Shown: positions 1-12,900 of the stretch, piece by piece
Layout: every line of letters begins with the position of its first letter
How positions within the stretch are numbered: position 1 is the first letter of the stretch
Source of the DNA: Ectocarpus siliculosus
Taxonomy: Eukaryota > Sar > Phaeophyceae > Ectocarpales > Ectocarpaceae
Reading direction: 5' to 3'
DNA length: 64,000 bases
Assembly (NCBI GenBank): GCA_000310025.1
Contig: FN649728.1
Coordinates: 4,821,129-4,885,128 of the forward strand
Translations under genes and position numbers: made by a program
Notes under the pieces: generated by a model
Told to the model about the DNA's origin: nothing
Databases searched by the model: none
Seen by the model: the letters and a program-made list of their open reading frames with translations, nothing else

Positions 1-775
1 TACCTAGCTCTCGTTCCCACAAGCCCTTTGTCCTCTTTTCTCATCGTCCACCAGGCTGTAGGCATCATCTGTCCCCCTCTCTGCTCCTACCCCCCCCCCC
101 CCCCCTAATCCCGGGTTTTCCTCCCTTGGCCCCCACGTTGTGAAACGCGCCCATCGCTTCCTGACCCCCACTACCAGGGTAACGCTTATTTTTTGCCGTT
201 GTTTTTGTTTGGGAACCATGATCGGGGTCGAGTAAATCATGCTGTGCGGGGTCCAAAACCGTCCCTCCCCGCAAAGGGGAAGATCCCACCCCGTTGTGTT
301 ACATTGGTCAGGCACCCCCCAGGCAGTTACCCCGTGCTAATAACTGTCTCTGGAAATGAAAGCCCCCGAAAATAAATTAAGTCCTACGTAGCTGTCATCC
401 GTACGCAAGGAAGTAAGCACAAGATGCCGAACACCCTTAGCAGGATGCAGCTCACCCTTCATGCGACTCGCCAAATACCTCACGGCGCTTCGCGCTTGGT
501 GATGTGAGAGCCTGGTCCGGTGAGAACCCGGCGTGCTCCGTCCCGGCTTTGTAGGGATGCGAGGTCAATGGTCAAACGACTACGGCATGCACGACAATGA
601 GTACACCCCCCCCCCCTCCCCCCCCCCCTCCCCCCGGTGTTTGCCATCGGGGTTGGGTTTTCGTCGCTCGTTCCTCTATCCTGCACCCAGCACCCCGTCC
701 GTGCTATGCATTGTACATGAGCAAAGGTGGACGAATGCACGTGCTGAATAGCTGAGTCTAGTATTGTTGGCCTAC
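1..775. other. Intronic or intergenic stretch with poly-C tracts
   Basis: Lies downstream of the UNC-50 first exon and is probably its first intron. It holds a run of C at about 91-108 and a C-rich tract with interspersed T at about 607-635. I see no exon with acceptable splice sites and family similarity here. Confidence 0.5.
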
Positions 776-898
776 CTGGTGGTAGTCAAACATCCGCCTC
801 AAGTAATCCGGAAGGCTCCACGACGCCGACATGGACTGTGCATACGATGACCCATGTCGGTGAGGAGCGTATCTGCCCCCCACGCTGCTGGGAAGCAT
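776..898 (-). CDS. UNC50: UNC-50 family protein, first coding exon (partial)
   Basis: A single clean exon: a pyrimidine-rich acceptor ending TTTGCAG precedes the ATG by one base, and the exon ends at CACCAG before GTAGGC. It encodes 41 residues that begin MLPSS and end SLPDYLRRMFDYHQ. UNC-50 proteins, Golgi multi-pass membrane proteins involved in receptor trafficking and Arf-GEF recruitment, start with MLP, have a variable Ser-rich stretch, then an LRR-x-x-x-Y/F-x-Q segment followed at once by MDFEY; the exon stops exactly there. The Met is taken as the true start because it matches the family start and an acceptor lies just upstream, implying a 5'UTR intron. The next exon (MDFEYTFWQM, then QWARDDPAF in the family) is not found in bases 1-775, so the gene continues off the left edge. 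The match rests on this short segment only. Confidence 0.6.
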
Positions 899-3800
899 CC
901 TGCAAAGAGAAGGTAGCCTGTGAGTGTACCCGATAAAGGACTGACTGCTCACGGGAGGACAAATCCGTTGACTTGAGAATGTTTGATCCTGACCCCACTG
1001 TTTTGCACGCCTTGGCTAAACGGACTACAGCTTCCCTCCCACCTTGCTTTCCTTTCCGCTAGGTGATCAGCACAAAGGTTTCTGGGTCGCTCACAGCGTA
1101 CAGCACCAGTTTTCCATGCGCTCTGACTCGAATTACCACCGACACGTGCAGACTGTTATGTACAAGACCACAGCAGCGCTACCTTAGACTACACGTACAT
1201 GTGCACACCGAGCCACTTCATCTTAGAACATGCACGCAACAGCAACGAAGGATGTTTCTATTGCTACGCGCGGCGGTGTTCCTCTTCTCGGCACGAAAAG
1301 ATGTGAGGAGTACCTCATTCGGTGTAAACACCCAGATCAACCATTAAGCACCAAGAGTGTGCTGCTGCTCTCTACAAGTACTTTGTAGTGCGCCGTAGGT
1401 GACAAAGATACCACACCCCCTGCACCGATCATCAAAGCTTGACTGCTTCACGACGAAGAGGACACGTAAATGACACAATGCGTTTTCGGAAAGCTCGCGA
1501 TGAGACGGGTGCAACGCCGCCATCTGCGGAACCACAACATGTACTTCAGCTGTAGAGAAAATCGAGCTTTGAGTCAATCCAGAGGGTGTGATGTCTTGTG
1601 TCACGCACGGCGGTAGTACATACGGAGTAGATGGATGTCCTTTTCAGCGGTAGCGACATGACGCCGAACGACGATATTGAGATAGCCATGCACAGAGATA
1701 ATCGAGACAATTATAACTGACGTTGGGGGCCAGATACTAAGTGTTGGTGCAACACTTGCAGTTGGGCAAAGGTGCGCGTGTTTGGACACCGTGTGTGTGT
1801 TCTTCGTGCTCCGGCTCTAGACACCCGTTTTTCTCGTTACAGAATGCGCTGACAAATTAAACTGGCAGCAACAATGTGGGACAAAAGAATACAACGTACG
1901 CCGTACCCAACGGCATATCCGAAAGGACGACACTCACGTGCAAAGAACTGGGCCTCCTCAACAGCTTCCAGCAGAAGCACACGCGACTATCGCAGAGAGG
2001 GGTTGCAGGGTGAAGGGAGGGGCGACCGTTCCCTCCAGAGCACACAGCTAGTTTTAGCTCCCTCTTCCGTATAATGCACTGCAAAAGGCCAATGAGATGT
2101 GGCAAAGGAAAGGCCTTGCGTGAGCGACTACCTTGGGCGCGACGGTGATCGCAGCCTTCTCGTCTGTAGCTCGAGAGAGAGCTCCCCTAGCTGCACCCTC
2201 GCACCCGGCCCTCCGACAAACAACACCAAGCAGGTGTGGAGAAGCAAAAACTCCGCTGCAGCACACGCCTCCTCTCATTTGTCTCGGTCGTGGGTGCTTG
2301 GAAATAACGACGACGCCAAAAAATCGTCAACAGCCGCCAGCAGTCTTTTCATCGCATTACCGAGGGACACACAAGCACCGTTTGGCCAAGTGCTTGTGAC
2401 ACATGCATACAGGTTTCCTCGCAGGTGTAATGCATTGAACCGCCAATCAGTTTACGTAAACATCGCCTGTACAATTGGGGAGAAGAGACGTCCGGAGTTG
2501 TAAGTTACTGCAATTTCATCACGAATGACCGTTCCACATCCCTTTTCCATGGTTAATCGTTGTGGCGGTCCCGTAGGTGGGACGATAAGACCATGAACGT
2601 CCTGAGCAATGTTTCCGCAGACACAGACACTAGGCGCTCACCACTTCAATTTTCCGAGGGGGGTATTCGAATCGATGAAAGCGACGCATCAACTACATGC
2701 TGAAAAGTATGAGATTATGCTGTCCCCCCCCGCCCCCCCCGCTACTGTGACCCTCTCTCGGAAAATAAGCGGTCCCATGTAGTCCCATCGCACCAGTGAT
2801 GAAGACACTATACTTTTGGCGGAGGCTTCTTGTCTTCTCTAGGGGCTACCCAACATCGACGATGCAGGTTTTGTAGCGCAGGCTTCTTTCAAGTCAAGTT
2901 TTTGCATTTGCCTTGCTGCGACCGGCTCTTGTTTGGTTGCCTCGTCGAGAATTGATTGGCTCTCTCTAGGAGAACAAATGCTCCAACGTACATGTGTGCA
3001 CACAATCGAGAAGGTACACACACACAAATCACGGCTGCAAGGACGATATAGCAATGCGGAGACAGCCTTGTGTGCCTGCGATACTTCTGCACGCAAATCT
3101 GTGTATGTAGTACGTTGCAATGGTACATATGTAGATCCGGTAACCATCATGTGTTGAACTTCTTCATTGGCAAGTTGGCAACGGGGAAGCTTCGTCTCAA
3201 CTTGGCCAGCTGCTGCATCAATTTGCTCCGCACCATCCGAACCCGCTTCACGAATGACGGACGCTTACGCTTCAATACAACCAGAAGGTTGTACCCGCTC
3301 GATCGGCATACACCCCAATGCGAAACGTGAACACAGCGTCTTGACGTGTACCCGAGGGCAGTTTTGCGTTGCATCGCTCAGGATCTGGAGCAACCAACCC
3401 CGATCAGGTTACACCGTCTTTCACCGAGCCTTCACGTCCTGCCACATTCGAATAAATGATCAATTCAAACAAGAGGGTGCGGGCAAACACAACGCGTCGT
3501 GTTGGGTCTATTATCCCGTGAAGACTGACCACCATGGGCCGATCGATCAACATTTTTTCCGATCAAGACAACAAACTGGAACTCTACTGTACAAACTACG
3601 GGAGACACAACACACTCACCACAAATTAAGCGCGCGGGAGTGTGCAAGTGAATCAACTACTAGGCGACCTGTTGGTCATCATGTCACGGAACGAGGGTGC
3701 CGAAACCGCATCCGCCTGCTGATGGCATCGGGTTTTCCTATCAGCTCTCAGGCCGGCAGCAGCGGCAACGACGTTGTTGCAACGCCACAAGATCATCAAC

Positions 3801-3988
3801 CCCTGGCGGAGTGGGCATGCCAACGGGCGCCCCGCCCCGCCCATGACGCGCCGCTGTCCACCATTCGCGGGCAAACGCTCGGACGCCCGTGGGAGAGAGA
3901 CTCTCAGCGAACCCAACCCGCACCTTGGGTTCAAGGTCCGGATGGATGGGAGGGACTCGCCGCATTCTTGCGTGCAGAAAGCACCCAC
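899..3988. other. Stretch between UNC-50 and myotubularin genes
   Basis: Holds inverted-repeat element A at about 1386-1610, a poly-C tract at about 2724-2742 and otherwise no recognised gene. On the minus strand, 2839-2960 reads as a possible terminal exon (ILDEATKQEPVAARQMQ, ending SSMLGSP and a stop). About 3150-3275 reads in one frame as an acidic, helix-prone segment (VIREAGSDGAEQIDAAAGQ). Their splice sites are weak and I could not join them, so they are recorded only as exon-like stretches. A 354-codon open frame on the plus strand begins in this stretch at 3167 and runs to 4231, where it is antisense to the last myotubularin exon. Confidence 0.4.
1386..1610. mobile_element. MITE-like inverted-repeat element, copy A
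   Basis: One of three related elements in the window (others near 41440-41637 and 57354-57577). The ends are inverted repeats built around GTGACA..AAGATA.CACACCC on the left and its reverse complement on the right, followed inward by CTG and an AAAGC-type motif. The centre carries TGCGTTTTCGGAAAGCTCG, shared by all copies. About 215 bases long with no coding capacity. The inverted ends extend outward (CGCCGTAG against CTACCGCCGTGC). Confidence 0.65.
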
Positions 3989-6900
3989 TCAGTTCGGCTT
4001 CGAGGGCGCTTTCGAAGAGCGATTCCTGCCCCTGCCCTTCGAAGGAGGACCGTTCCAAGGCTTGAAGTCCCAATTCCACCCCCTTGCTCCTTGTCCGGCA
4101 TCATCGCGCATCACGTGATCCTCACCCACACTCCCGCCCCGGCCTCGGTCCACACCCCCTCCCAGTACATCGTACGAGACGTCGGGCGTCGCTCCAGTCA
4201 AACATCTCCCACGGTCATCCTCGTAGCTTAACTCGCTGTTCACCGAAGATCGTCTCACCTCCCTGCTTTCCGCTGTGGAAGAAAGGCCCCGAGGCCGAGA
4301 TGCCGCCAATTCTTCGTTCTCATCGTCTGCTGCAGCTGTCTCCACAGCCGCGGCCGCGGCCGCCTCGGAAAGAGGGCTATCGCCATGTGTTCGAGAGGTC
4401 GCGGTGCTCGATTGGTCTGTCCTACCGTGGGGGGTGCCGCGCCTGTCTCTCGACGGTCTAGAAGGCGCAGTGTACGCTTTGCGCATACCCACCTTTGCCC
4501 TCTGCGGAGTGCTCGCGTCCATCGCATTCGCTTGCGCGAGTGAGTTCAACAGTTGCTCCTGCAGAAAGTATAATGGGAAACGTGGGCCAGGATCTATCGA
4601 TACGTGTTTTAGGATGGCTTACATACGAATGCACCACACCCAGTCTGCATCCGACCACCGACGAACACACGTTTCACATGCTACGGGCTGTTCCGCACCT
4701 TCACACCGTCAGCAATCAACACGCGTGAAACCGTACTGTTGTCGTCTTCGTCGAGCCAAGGTTACGATATAAGCGATATCACTCCATAAATGTGCCTACC
4801 TTTTCCGCAAGGGCAACCTTGAGCTGAATGATCTCCTTCCGAGCAGCCGCTAGATCCTGTTAGCAGCGCCGAAGTCAAACCCCGAAAATATTGACAGCAT
4901 GTTTGGGGCACATATCGAGCACAGAACCCAGTTGACATCAAGTTGTGAAGGGGGGCCCGAAGACTTGTCGCAGGCGATTTCCACCGTGTACGACTTACAG
5001 GTTCAAAACAGCGGAGCACAATTTTGGGCGGAGGTTGGATATAGACAATACAACGGCACCCTTAAATAAAAAAACGGGGCGCCAAACGACCCTTGTATAC
5101 CAAAAGCAGTCAATAATTGCCTTCCATCGCAATGCCCAAAAGAAGACCAGATCATCCTCACCTCCGACTTCGCCCCTTCACACTCATGTGCACTACTGCT
5201 ATCGTCATTGCCACAGGGTACACCCCCCCCCGCGGCAGCCTTGCTGTTGCCGTTGGCATTGCCCACCCCAGATCTGCACAAGCCCATCCATCGCTCCATC
5301 TCATCGAACTCACACCTGAGAAGACAAGGTCAGTTGAGGGCAAAATGTTTGAATGGGACACGGCTTTGTAGAAGACCAGCCGAGCCCCCTACCTCATCAA
5401 CAGTGCCCTTGGCACAAGAATGTGATAATAATACAACACATAACACGCGTGGCCCATGGATCCGATTGGTCAAAACATGCTATAGACATGAAGGCATACG
5501 TGTGCCTACAAAATACAGACTCCAGACACGTTCACCGTGACGCCTGTCTACCGGCACCCTGTTTTCTCCGCCTAACGACTTTGACGTGCTGTTAGCATGC
5601 TGCGGGGCGTTGATATACGAAAGCAACTTAAAACGCATGCACCTCCGATCACGCCATACTAAAATCTCCGTGCTTGGTTGGCCTCGATCATAAAAAAAAA
5701 AACACAACATAGGTACACACGAAGAGCGCGGTGCGCTGGTGCGGAGCAACTACAAGTGGCGGCCACCTGAAGATCGGAATAGTAGGATGCTGACCCTCTT
5801 CGGCTAGACCGTTTCGTGCTTGCTGGCCCGCAGTCTTCCCCGCAGGAGACTTGGTTCCGTCACTACTTCTGTTGCTAGTGTCCAGGCTGCTGTCGCTATC
5901 TGCGAATGGCAAAGCGGAAATGGGCTAGGTGAGCACAAGACAATGGTAGTGGGTGGTACTCCGACAGTACTTTGTTGACTCGGAACGATGGCTTTACCTC
6001 CTTATGGAGTCTTTCCCCGTCCTACCCTGAGTCTCGTCTCTTTTCTGGACTTTGGAACCTTGTTCGTCGCAAGTGCTGGGGCTTTCTCGGGGTCGTTCGT
6101 CTCGTTGTACGCATACGCAAACTGGCGCCAGATTGTGACCAAGTGAATTTGTTCCTTTGCCTCGAAGAGTGTGGAACAGCCGTAGGTACTCGCTAGGTCT
6201 TACAGCAACACAATTAAGAACCGTGTCTTGGTTAATGGCAAACAAGTCGCGACACGCGACTATTTAGTTGAGAAACTTGGCGCTGAACCCGTTGACAGCA
6301 GTGTACAAGCACGAGCTGAAGTGGACTACAATAATGCACCTCGGAGTAGCCGTGGCAGGGGCATAAATGACGGTGCAGGGCTCCATCGCAAGAAGTAATC
6401 ACTCCAGAGCCTCACGTGCCGCAGGATACTGGAGAGGGGTGGTAGAAGCTCGTACTGGGTATCCTGGAGAAAAAAAAAAACGGTACCGACGGCAGAAAAA
6501 AATAATATTTGTAGCCTGTGTTGAAGCTCTCCCAAACAAGCAAGCACATGAAGCGACCATGTCTATCCTGGCTTCAAGGTTACGAGTGCAAGCACCGCTC
6601 TTGCAAGGACGCGAACGCGGTCAAGTCAACCCGTATCCGGTCTTCCTCCACAGCACCACAGAGGATCGACACATTACACTTGACAGACACCGCCGTTGCA
6701 TCCGAGGAAAGGCATGGAGCCCACGGTTGGCATATTGCGGACGCACCACCGTGTAGAGCTGAGAGAGGAAGACCGGCCGGTGCAACTCGAGGAATGTCCA
6801 CAGGCTGTCGCTCCTCTCCTCTAGCATGTTCTCTTTCCTGGCCTGCACAGGACACAACAACGACAGGCGCACGGACAGTCCACATCATGAGAGTACACAA

Positions 6901-9900
6901 ACAGCAACTAGGTTTCTTTATGGCTGAAGGTGTGTGATCGACCGGACAGGGAAATACGAAATGACGTAACGCTCATTCGAAAAGTAGCAACCTACCCGTG
7001 CGGTTTACAGGGATGTGTTCATCGCGGGGATGCTCAATGTCGGGACCCCGCGAAGAAAGCATTCTGCTTTGCTGGACCAAGCATGTTGGCGTGGCGACAA
7101 TGAGTTGCGGAGTTGGGGACCAGTGGATTTTGCGATAGAGTCGTCTCTGGATCTACCGGGGCACAGAACAAGACCTTAGACCTCACCTTGTTCGTGTTGC
7201 ACAAGAATGTGCCGAAGCGACAGCTCTGGATATGATCCGCGATGCACAGCAGAAACCTGGCCGCAATCAACAATCGCCATCGAGAGGAACGAGGGACGTC
7301 GTCGAGATTAACGCGCCACTAGAGCAGCGCCAGTTGCCGTGTGAGTGGAGTTGATGCAGCGCCGCTACCTTCCACGCTGTGCCCTGCTTATTTGTCTGAT
7401 AGTACGCAGAACCCTGGGTACACGCCAACAAAAAGATTCACACCAGGAATCCTAGCTTGCGTGATGTTCAAGACTTCCGTCTCTGAGCAGAAGCGCACTC
7501 TGTTAATTGGGACTTACGAAAGCGTGCATTGCTGTGTCCACAACACACACTGGAGCTCCCGTGTCTAAGGATAACCCACGACGTGCACACGTGAGCGCCA
7601 GGCAAATACATAAAGCGAGCGTCACCCAGCAGACGGGTCGAGTATCGCCAGCGGAGACACCACCCGATCTACATTATATACCTTGGGTTAAACTCAAAGT
7701 ACGAGGGCAGCTGCATGACAAGTTGCCACGTGCAGTCCAAGAACTGCAGGAAGATGGGGCTGCGTTGATCTTCCTTGCCCGATGTCAATCCCCTTGGCAT
7801 CCCGTACGCATGCCGGAGGTGGAAAGGGTGTCCGAACGCTAACCAGTCCTTCTCGATCAGCACCTGATATAAAACAGTTATTCACGGACGCGCGTATACA
7901 GCAAGGAGGGTGCTTGACCTTGGTACACGACTTTCGCTTGTCACCCTTCCGATACCTTGACCCCACATCGCCAGCCAGCTACGACAACCAGCAGAGTAGT
8001 CCACCTTCCCCATACACTGGAAAATAGACGTAGCACCCACGGGTAGTTTAGCGAATCCCATGTTCCGTGAAAGTAGAACACGAGTATAGTGCAGTGATGT
8101 CCGTGATTCGCCGGCTGGCTGATGGCTGTGCGGGATAAATCTTCACAAAAGAGGGAGACAACACCATACGAATAACACACCCTAAGTAGGAGCTCCATGC
8201 CATGGACAGAGTGTTCACCTCGAGCAACTTGTGCTTGTGTACAAGGAGACAAACCTGAAACCCGTCGATTGTTCGGTAGTACGGGTCGAGGAGCATCTGG
8301 GCCAAGGAGCAGACCTGCAAGATCAACACAAGCGATAAGAACGGCAAACCAATAGCGATGGACAAGGGTCGATTTGATCTACGTCGGTTTACGAGCTGTG
8401 CGTCTGCGCACCCATGCGATCGCAGTCACAGCTTTGACATTGAGAATTGCCGCTCAGAACGAATTTATAGACTAAGGCCTCACCTGAGAAGTCCGGTCCC
8501 AGCCGTGACTGCAGTGCACCAACACGGGGCTCCTCTGTGTGTGCGCCTTAGACGCCACGGTCCATGCCGACGACAGAACGGTGCGCACGTGAGAGAGCCA
8601 CCTAAAAGCACGCACCATGCACCCGCGAAGACACGAGGACAACGTAGAAAACGTACACGTCAGAACGCACCGGTGCCGGGATGGCGCCATGCAAAGCCTG
8701 TTCCAAGCTGGTGTGTTTCGGCAGCTTCGCCGTAGGTCTCGGCGCCGTGCACACGCCTGCCGCATCTTGCCGTACATCTCGTACGCATCCAATGCTACTT
8801 CTGCGCGCCAATTCAAGAAGCGCCCATTCTTTTCTGGAGACCCTTGCACCAAGTCATGCGATGGCCTACGCTTCCGGACACAAGTCCGACCATATTCCAA
8901 CGCACAACTTTTAGCTCCCTGCTCCCAAAAAATCACCACAAGAAAAAGACACATTTGCGTTACGAAGTACACGACAGAATACAGGGCTCGGTGCAGGTGC
9001 TCTTTTCGCCTACATACCTTGTATCCTCAACCACCGCCATCCAGTCTTGGTCCTTGGCCGTGCCACCTAGACAAAGCCCCTCCAGTTTTGCGAGGCTCTC
9101 TCGCATCACCTGGAAAATCAAAAACTACGGCTGTGCTCGGGTGTTCTCCGAATGACCCCATTTGCGCAAACTTACTTACTCTAAACGGCTATAACATGCT
9201 GTGACAGCTGGGTGAATCACCCTTGAGATGCTGAGCAGAGGCACCACAAGCATGACATTACCGTAAACACTGGTACCTGGTATATGAGGTAGTCGTCGCA
9301 ATGTGGTACCTCGTATTGTATCGGTGCATCTTATACACACATCTCGAGAGCACCTTGTTCTCACCTCCACGGACCACGACCTTGGGTGTTTCTTTCACTC
9401 ATACGACCAGGGGCACGCCGTTAAACTCAAAGCTAACACTAGTCGTTCACAAGACGAACACGTTTCCATACTACTACTCACGTGAATGTTGCCAATACCC
9501 GCGAACTCTAGCGGGCAGTCCGGGTAGCTCTCGTAGCCGTAGCCTGCACGAAGTAACAACATTCCACGCCACCAGCACAAAACAAGACATTTTCAGAAGC
9601 AACCAAGTTGCACTAGTCGTTTTGAAGCGCACGACCACACAAAATAAGCACAAGGGAGCGGATCGACGCGCTAGGGTTCCACGGCGAGAAACTCCACAGT
9701 ACATGGCATCGCACTATTCATCAGCAAGCGCCACATGCCAAGACAACGCACAACCAACACAGCCAACGGTCATCCTGAAGAGTATCCACGAAAATCCAAA
9801 GACATGAGCCAAACCAACCTGCCGCGAAGTTGGCGGTGGCAGTCGAGCGCGGCCGACAGTCTACGATCGGGAGCATGCGAGCCGGCGAGCAAGCCGCCAC

Positions 9901-12900
9901 GCTTGCGAGCATGTGCTCGTCCTCGGCACAAGCCGCACGCGAGATTCCGATCTGAGAAAGACGACAAGAGGTCGAAAACCGTGCGGATCCGGACACATTT
10001 TAAAACCTCATCTTGATCGCCGTCAAAGGACGAGAAACACCGAGCTTCATCGTAAATGCCGACGACAGCAAGGTATACACGCCAAATTACCGAGCTACAT
10101 GCACCATAATAACAAGTAAATAGTAGCACGGGCAGCGTGAAAGCAACATCTTAACCGAGGAAGGGAAGCATGCATGCAATAGGGGCACCACAAGTCTTGA
10201 AATTTCAGGTTGTAGAACAGAGAAAGGTGCAGGTGAACATGATTGCTCGAGGAAATTGTTAAACGCCAGACCAGAAATTGACGAAGTTATACTCGAGTAC
10301 TCGAGGGTTACTTCGTAAAAAGAGGTTCACAGTACACAAGAGGAATGCCAATGTTCATGTTGCGGCTCTTCGTATGCGGGATGGATACACATGGGCCAGC
10401 ATATGCTGTAGCTGCAGCACCTTCACCTTGAAACAGACAGATGTAAAGCTTTAAAAGGAAAGTCACATGGATGGACACATGCTTCAACAAATATTGGGGT
10501 ACATAACAATACCATACCTTAGGTTGGCTGGACCTCCATATCGAAGCCGCATCTGCTTGCCGCCCCCAGCACAAGACAGGCACGCGCTGCTCTGATCGGA
10601 AGTAGGACACGGCCTTAATTTCGTCGTCCGTTATGGAGGCCGGCACGACCAGGACAGATGGGTACGATCCGCACAACTCGTAGTTGGCGTTCAACTGGGT
10701 TTCCCTGGTGACACCCAGCACGTCATCCATGCAGAGGGAAAGGCGGGACGTAGGAGGAGTTCCCATCAGCAACCATACGCACCCCGAGGAGCCGCCTTCC
10801 GCCTATCACAACATTTCATTCTGTATTACTCCATAATTTTCGATTGTCAGGCCTGAATAAGGATCATGCAATCAGGTACACCTGTAGACTACTACAATAT
10901 CCAACAAAAAGAACGAAAGGTGACAGAAAGTTGGACCACCAACGAAATCCTCTTCTAGCTTTCTTTGAGCGTGTTGGAAGCTCCCTTCCTATTCTCAGTT
11001 CTCGCGCGTGCTTGACGTGGCCAAGAGCCTGAGGAATGAACTATGTGCGCTCGTCAGAAAGTCATGTCAGCGCCGTCCGCAAGTATGACTGTGGCAATGA
11101 CGAGATGATGATGTTCCCTTCTCCCCTTCCCCGTTTAGGTAATGGGGAACTACATTCGATTCCTCAGAGCTCTGCTAGGGGCATCGGACGAGAGCCTGCA
11201 CGATATGCGCTTCCGGGACCCGGCAAATGCGCAACAGATGCAGCACCTCCCCGCTAGGGCACGTCAGCTCTGGCTGTACTATTTCGATTCTCCCGCTCTT
11301 CCGAGTGTTGCCCGACGATCCTCGGCCTGCTCACAACCATGCCTTGCCACAGCACACACACGGCACCACGTAGGCACTCTCGGCAAAATGAGTTCACCGG
11401 CGCCAAATAGAAGTACCAAATACCAGCAGCACGGCAATTCGCAAATAGTAACTTTTGGGAAGCTCCGGGTGTGTCCCAAAGATGCCTCCCACACGTTTAT
11501 GCATACGTAGAGCGCTTTTTCGTGCGTTTGTGTTGCTGCAAGTGTTGGCTGTGGCCTGTATCTTAACCCTGCGTTGATTCCTATGTCATATTTTCGACTG
11601 GTCAAGCAGGGCCCCCACCAACTCTTTCTCTTTGAGCTTTATCCTTCGCTGTCGCCGTTACCGTCGCCCAGCTACACGAATCTCTATCCATGTAATACCA
11701 GTTTCTTCTTCGTCTAGTGTGACAGTTGGCTACGCCAAACAACCACTTAGAAGAAGTACAACCTTGGCCCTTCTCTTTCACTGGAGACGCAGTGGCCGTA
11801 TCCCTGGGTGAACTCATCAGTTTGACCGCATGTTTCACGCCCGTTAGTACAGCAGTAGCATGCCTAGCAGCGGCAAAACCCTCCAAACGCCACCAAGTAC
11901 AGAGTGCTATCCATCTATCCCCGCTCGCTCACCTCCAAGGGCTAACACCCTTGTTCCGCCGAGGTTTCAACACACCCATCCTGTCCAACTCCTTGCCAGC
12001 ATCATAGATGTGCCACCCTGGGTCCGGCGCCCTGGGCTTCACAGTGTTGCGGCTGAACGCAAACAGATCTTTCATCTTGAGAAAGGGAGACAGACACACG
12101 GACCAGAAGGGAAGGAAAAACACGCAGATAAGAACATTGGCCGCTCATCTCATTGGCAAAAAAACAAGATTTGGTGGCAGGCGTCTTGCGGCGTCTAGGG
12201 GAACATGTTAGCGGCTCGTCCAGAAAAAAATCTCGCTCACGAACGCACGAATAGTCCAGACGCATGCGGCGCAGTTAGTCTGTTGTGCTTCACGGCACCA
12301 CAATAATGCACTATCGGATCTGAACACTGCATGACTGTAAAGTACTACAGCAGCAGAAACCTCCAACAACACAAGACAACCCTGAAGTACCTTTTGCCCT
12401 GGGAAGGCCAGGCTGTGAAGCATTTTCATCGCTCGTTCAGACTCGTCGTTTCCTCCAAAGGACACGCGTATTCTTCTCGCATCCTGAAAATAACCGAGGG
12501 CACGGTGCCATGTGTCACGTCATGCAGTGCACAACATTGGGAACCTCCTTGCTTCCGGTCCTTACCACAAACAGACATCCAACATGTGTCTGGCAGCTAG
12601 ACCCCTGATGGGCAATGTCTAGACCCTTATGGGAGACGTAACGAGACACGCAAACATCTCTCCGGGAAACCAACGACTACGTGACTTGGGAGCACAGCTG
12701 AAGCGACGCATTATTTCGTCCAAACAGGCCTTTGAGTCGAGAGTTCCCCGCGAGCCAAGCAATAAAAGCTTAGCTGCACCGAATACCACATGCACGCCTA
12801 CTCACAGCCAACAGGGGCGACGACACTGACGCGGGCCGGGAGCCAACAAGACAAGTGCGCCCAATCGTGTAGCTGACCTTGCAGTGTATGGTAGCAACCA

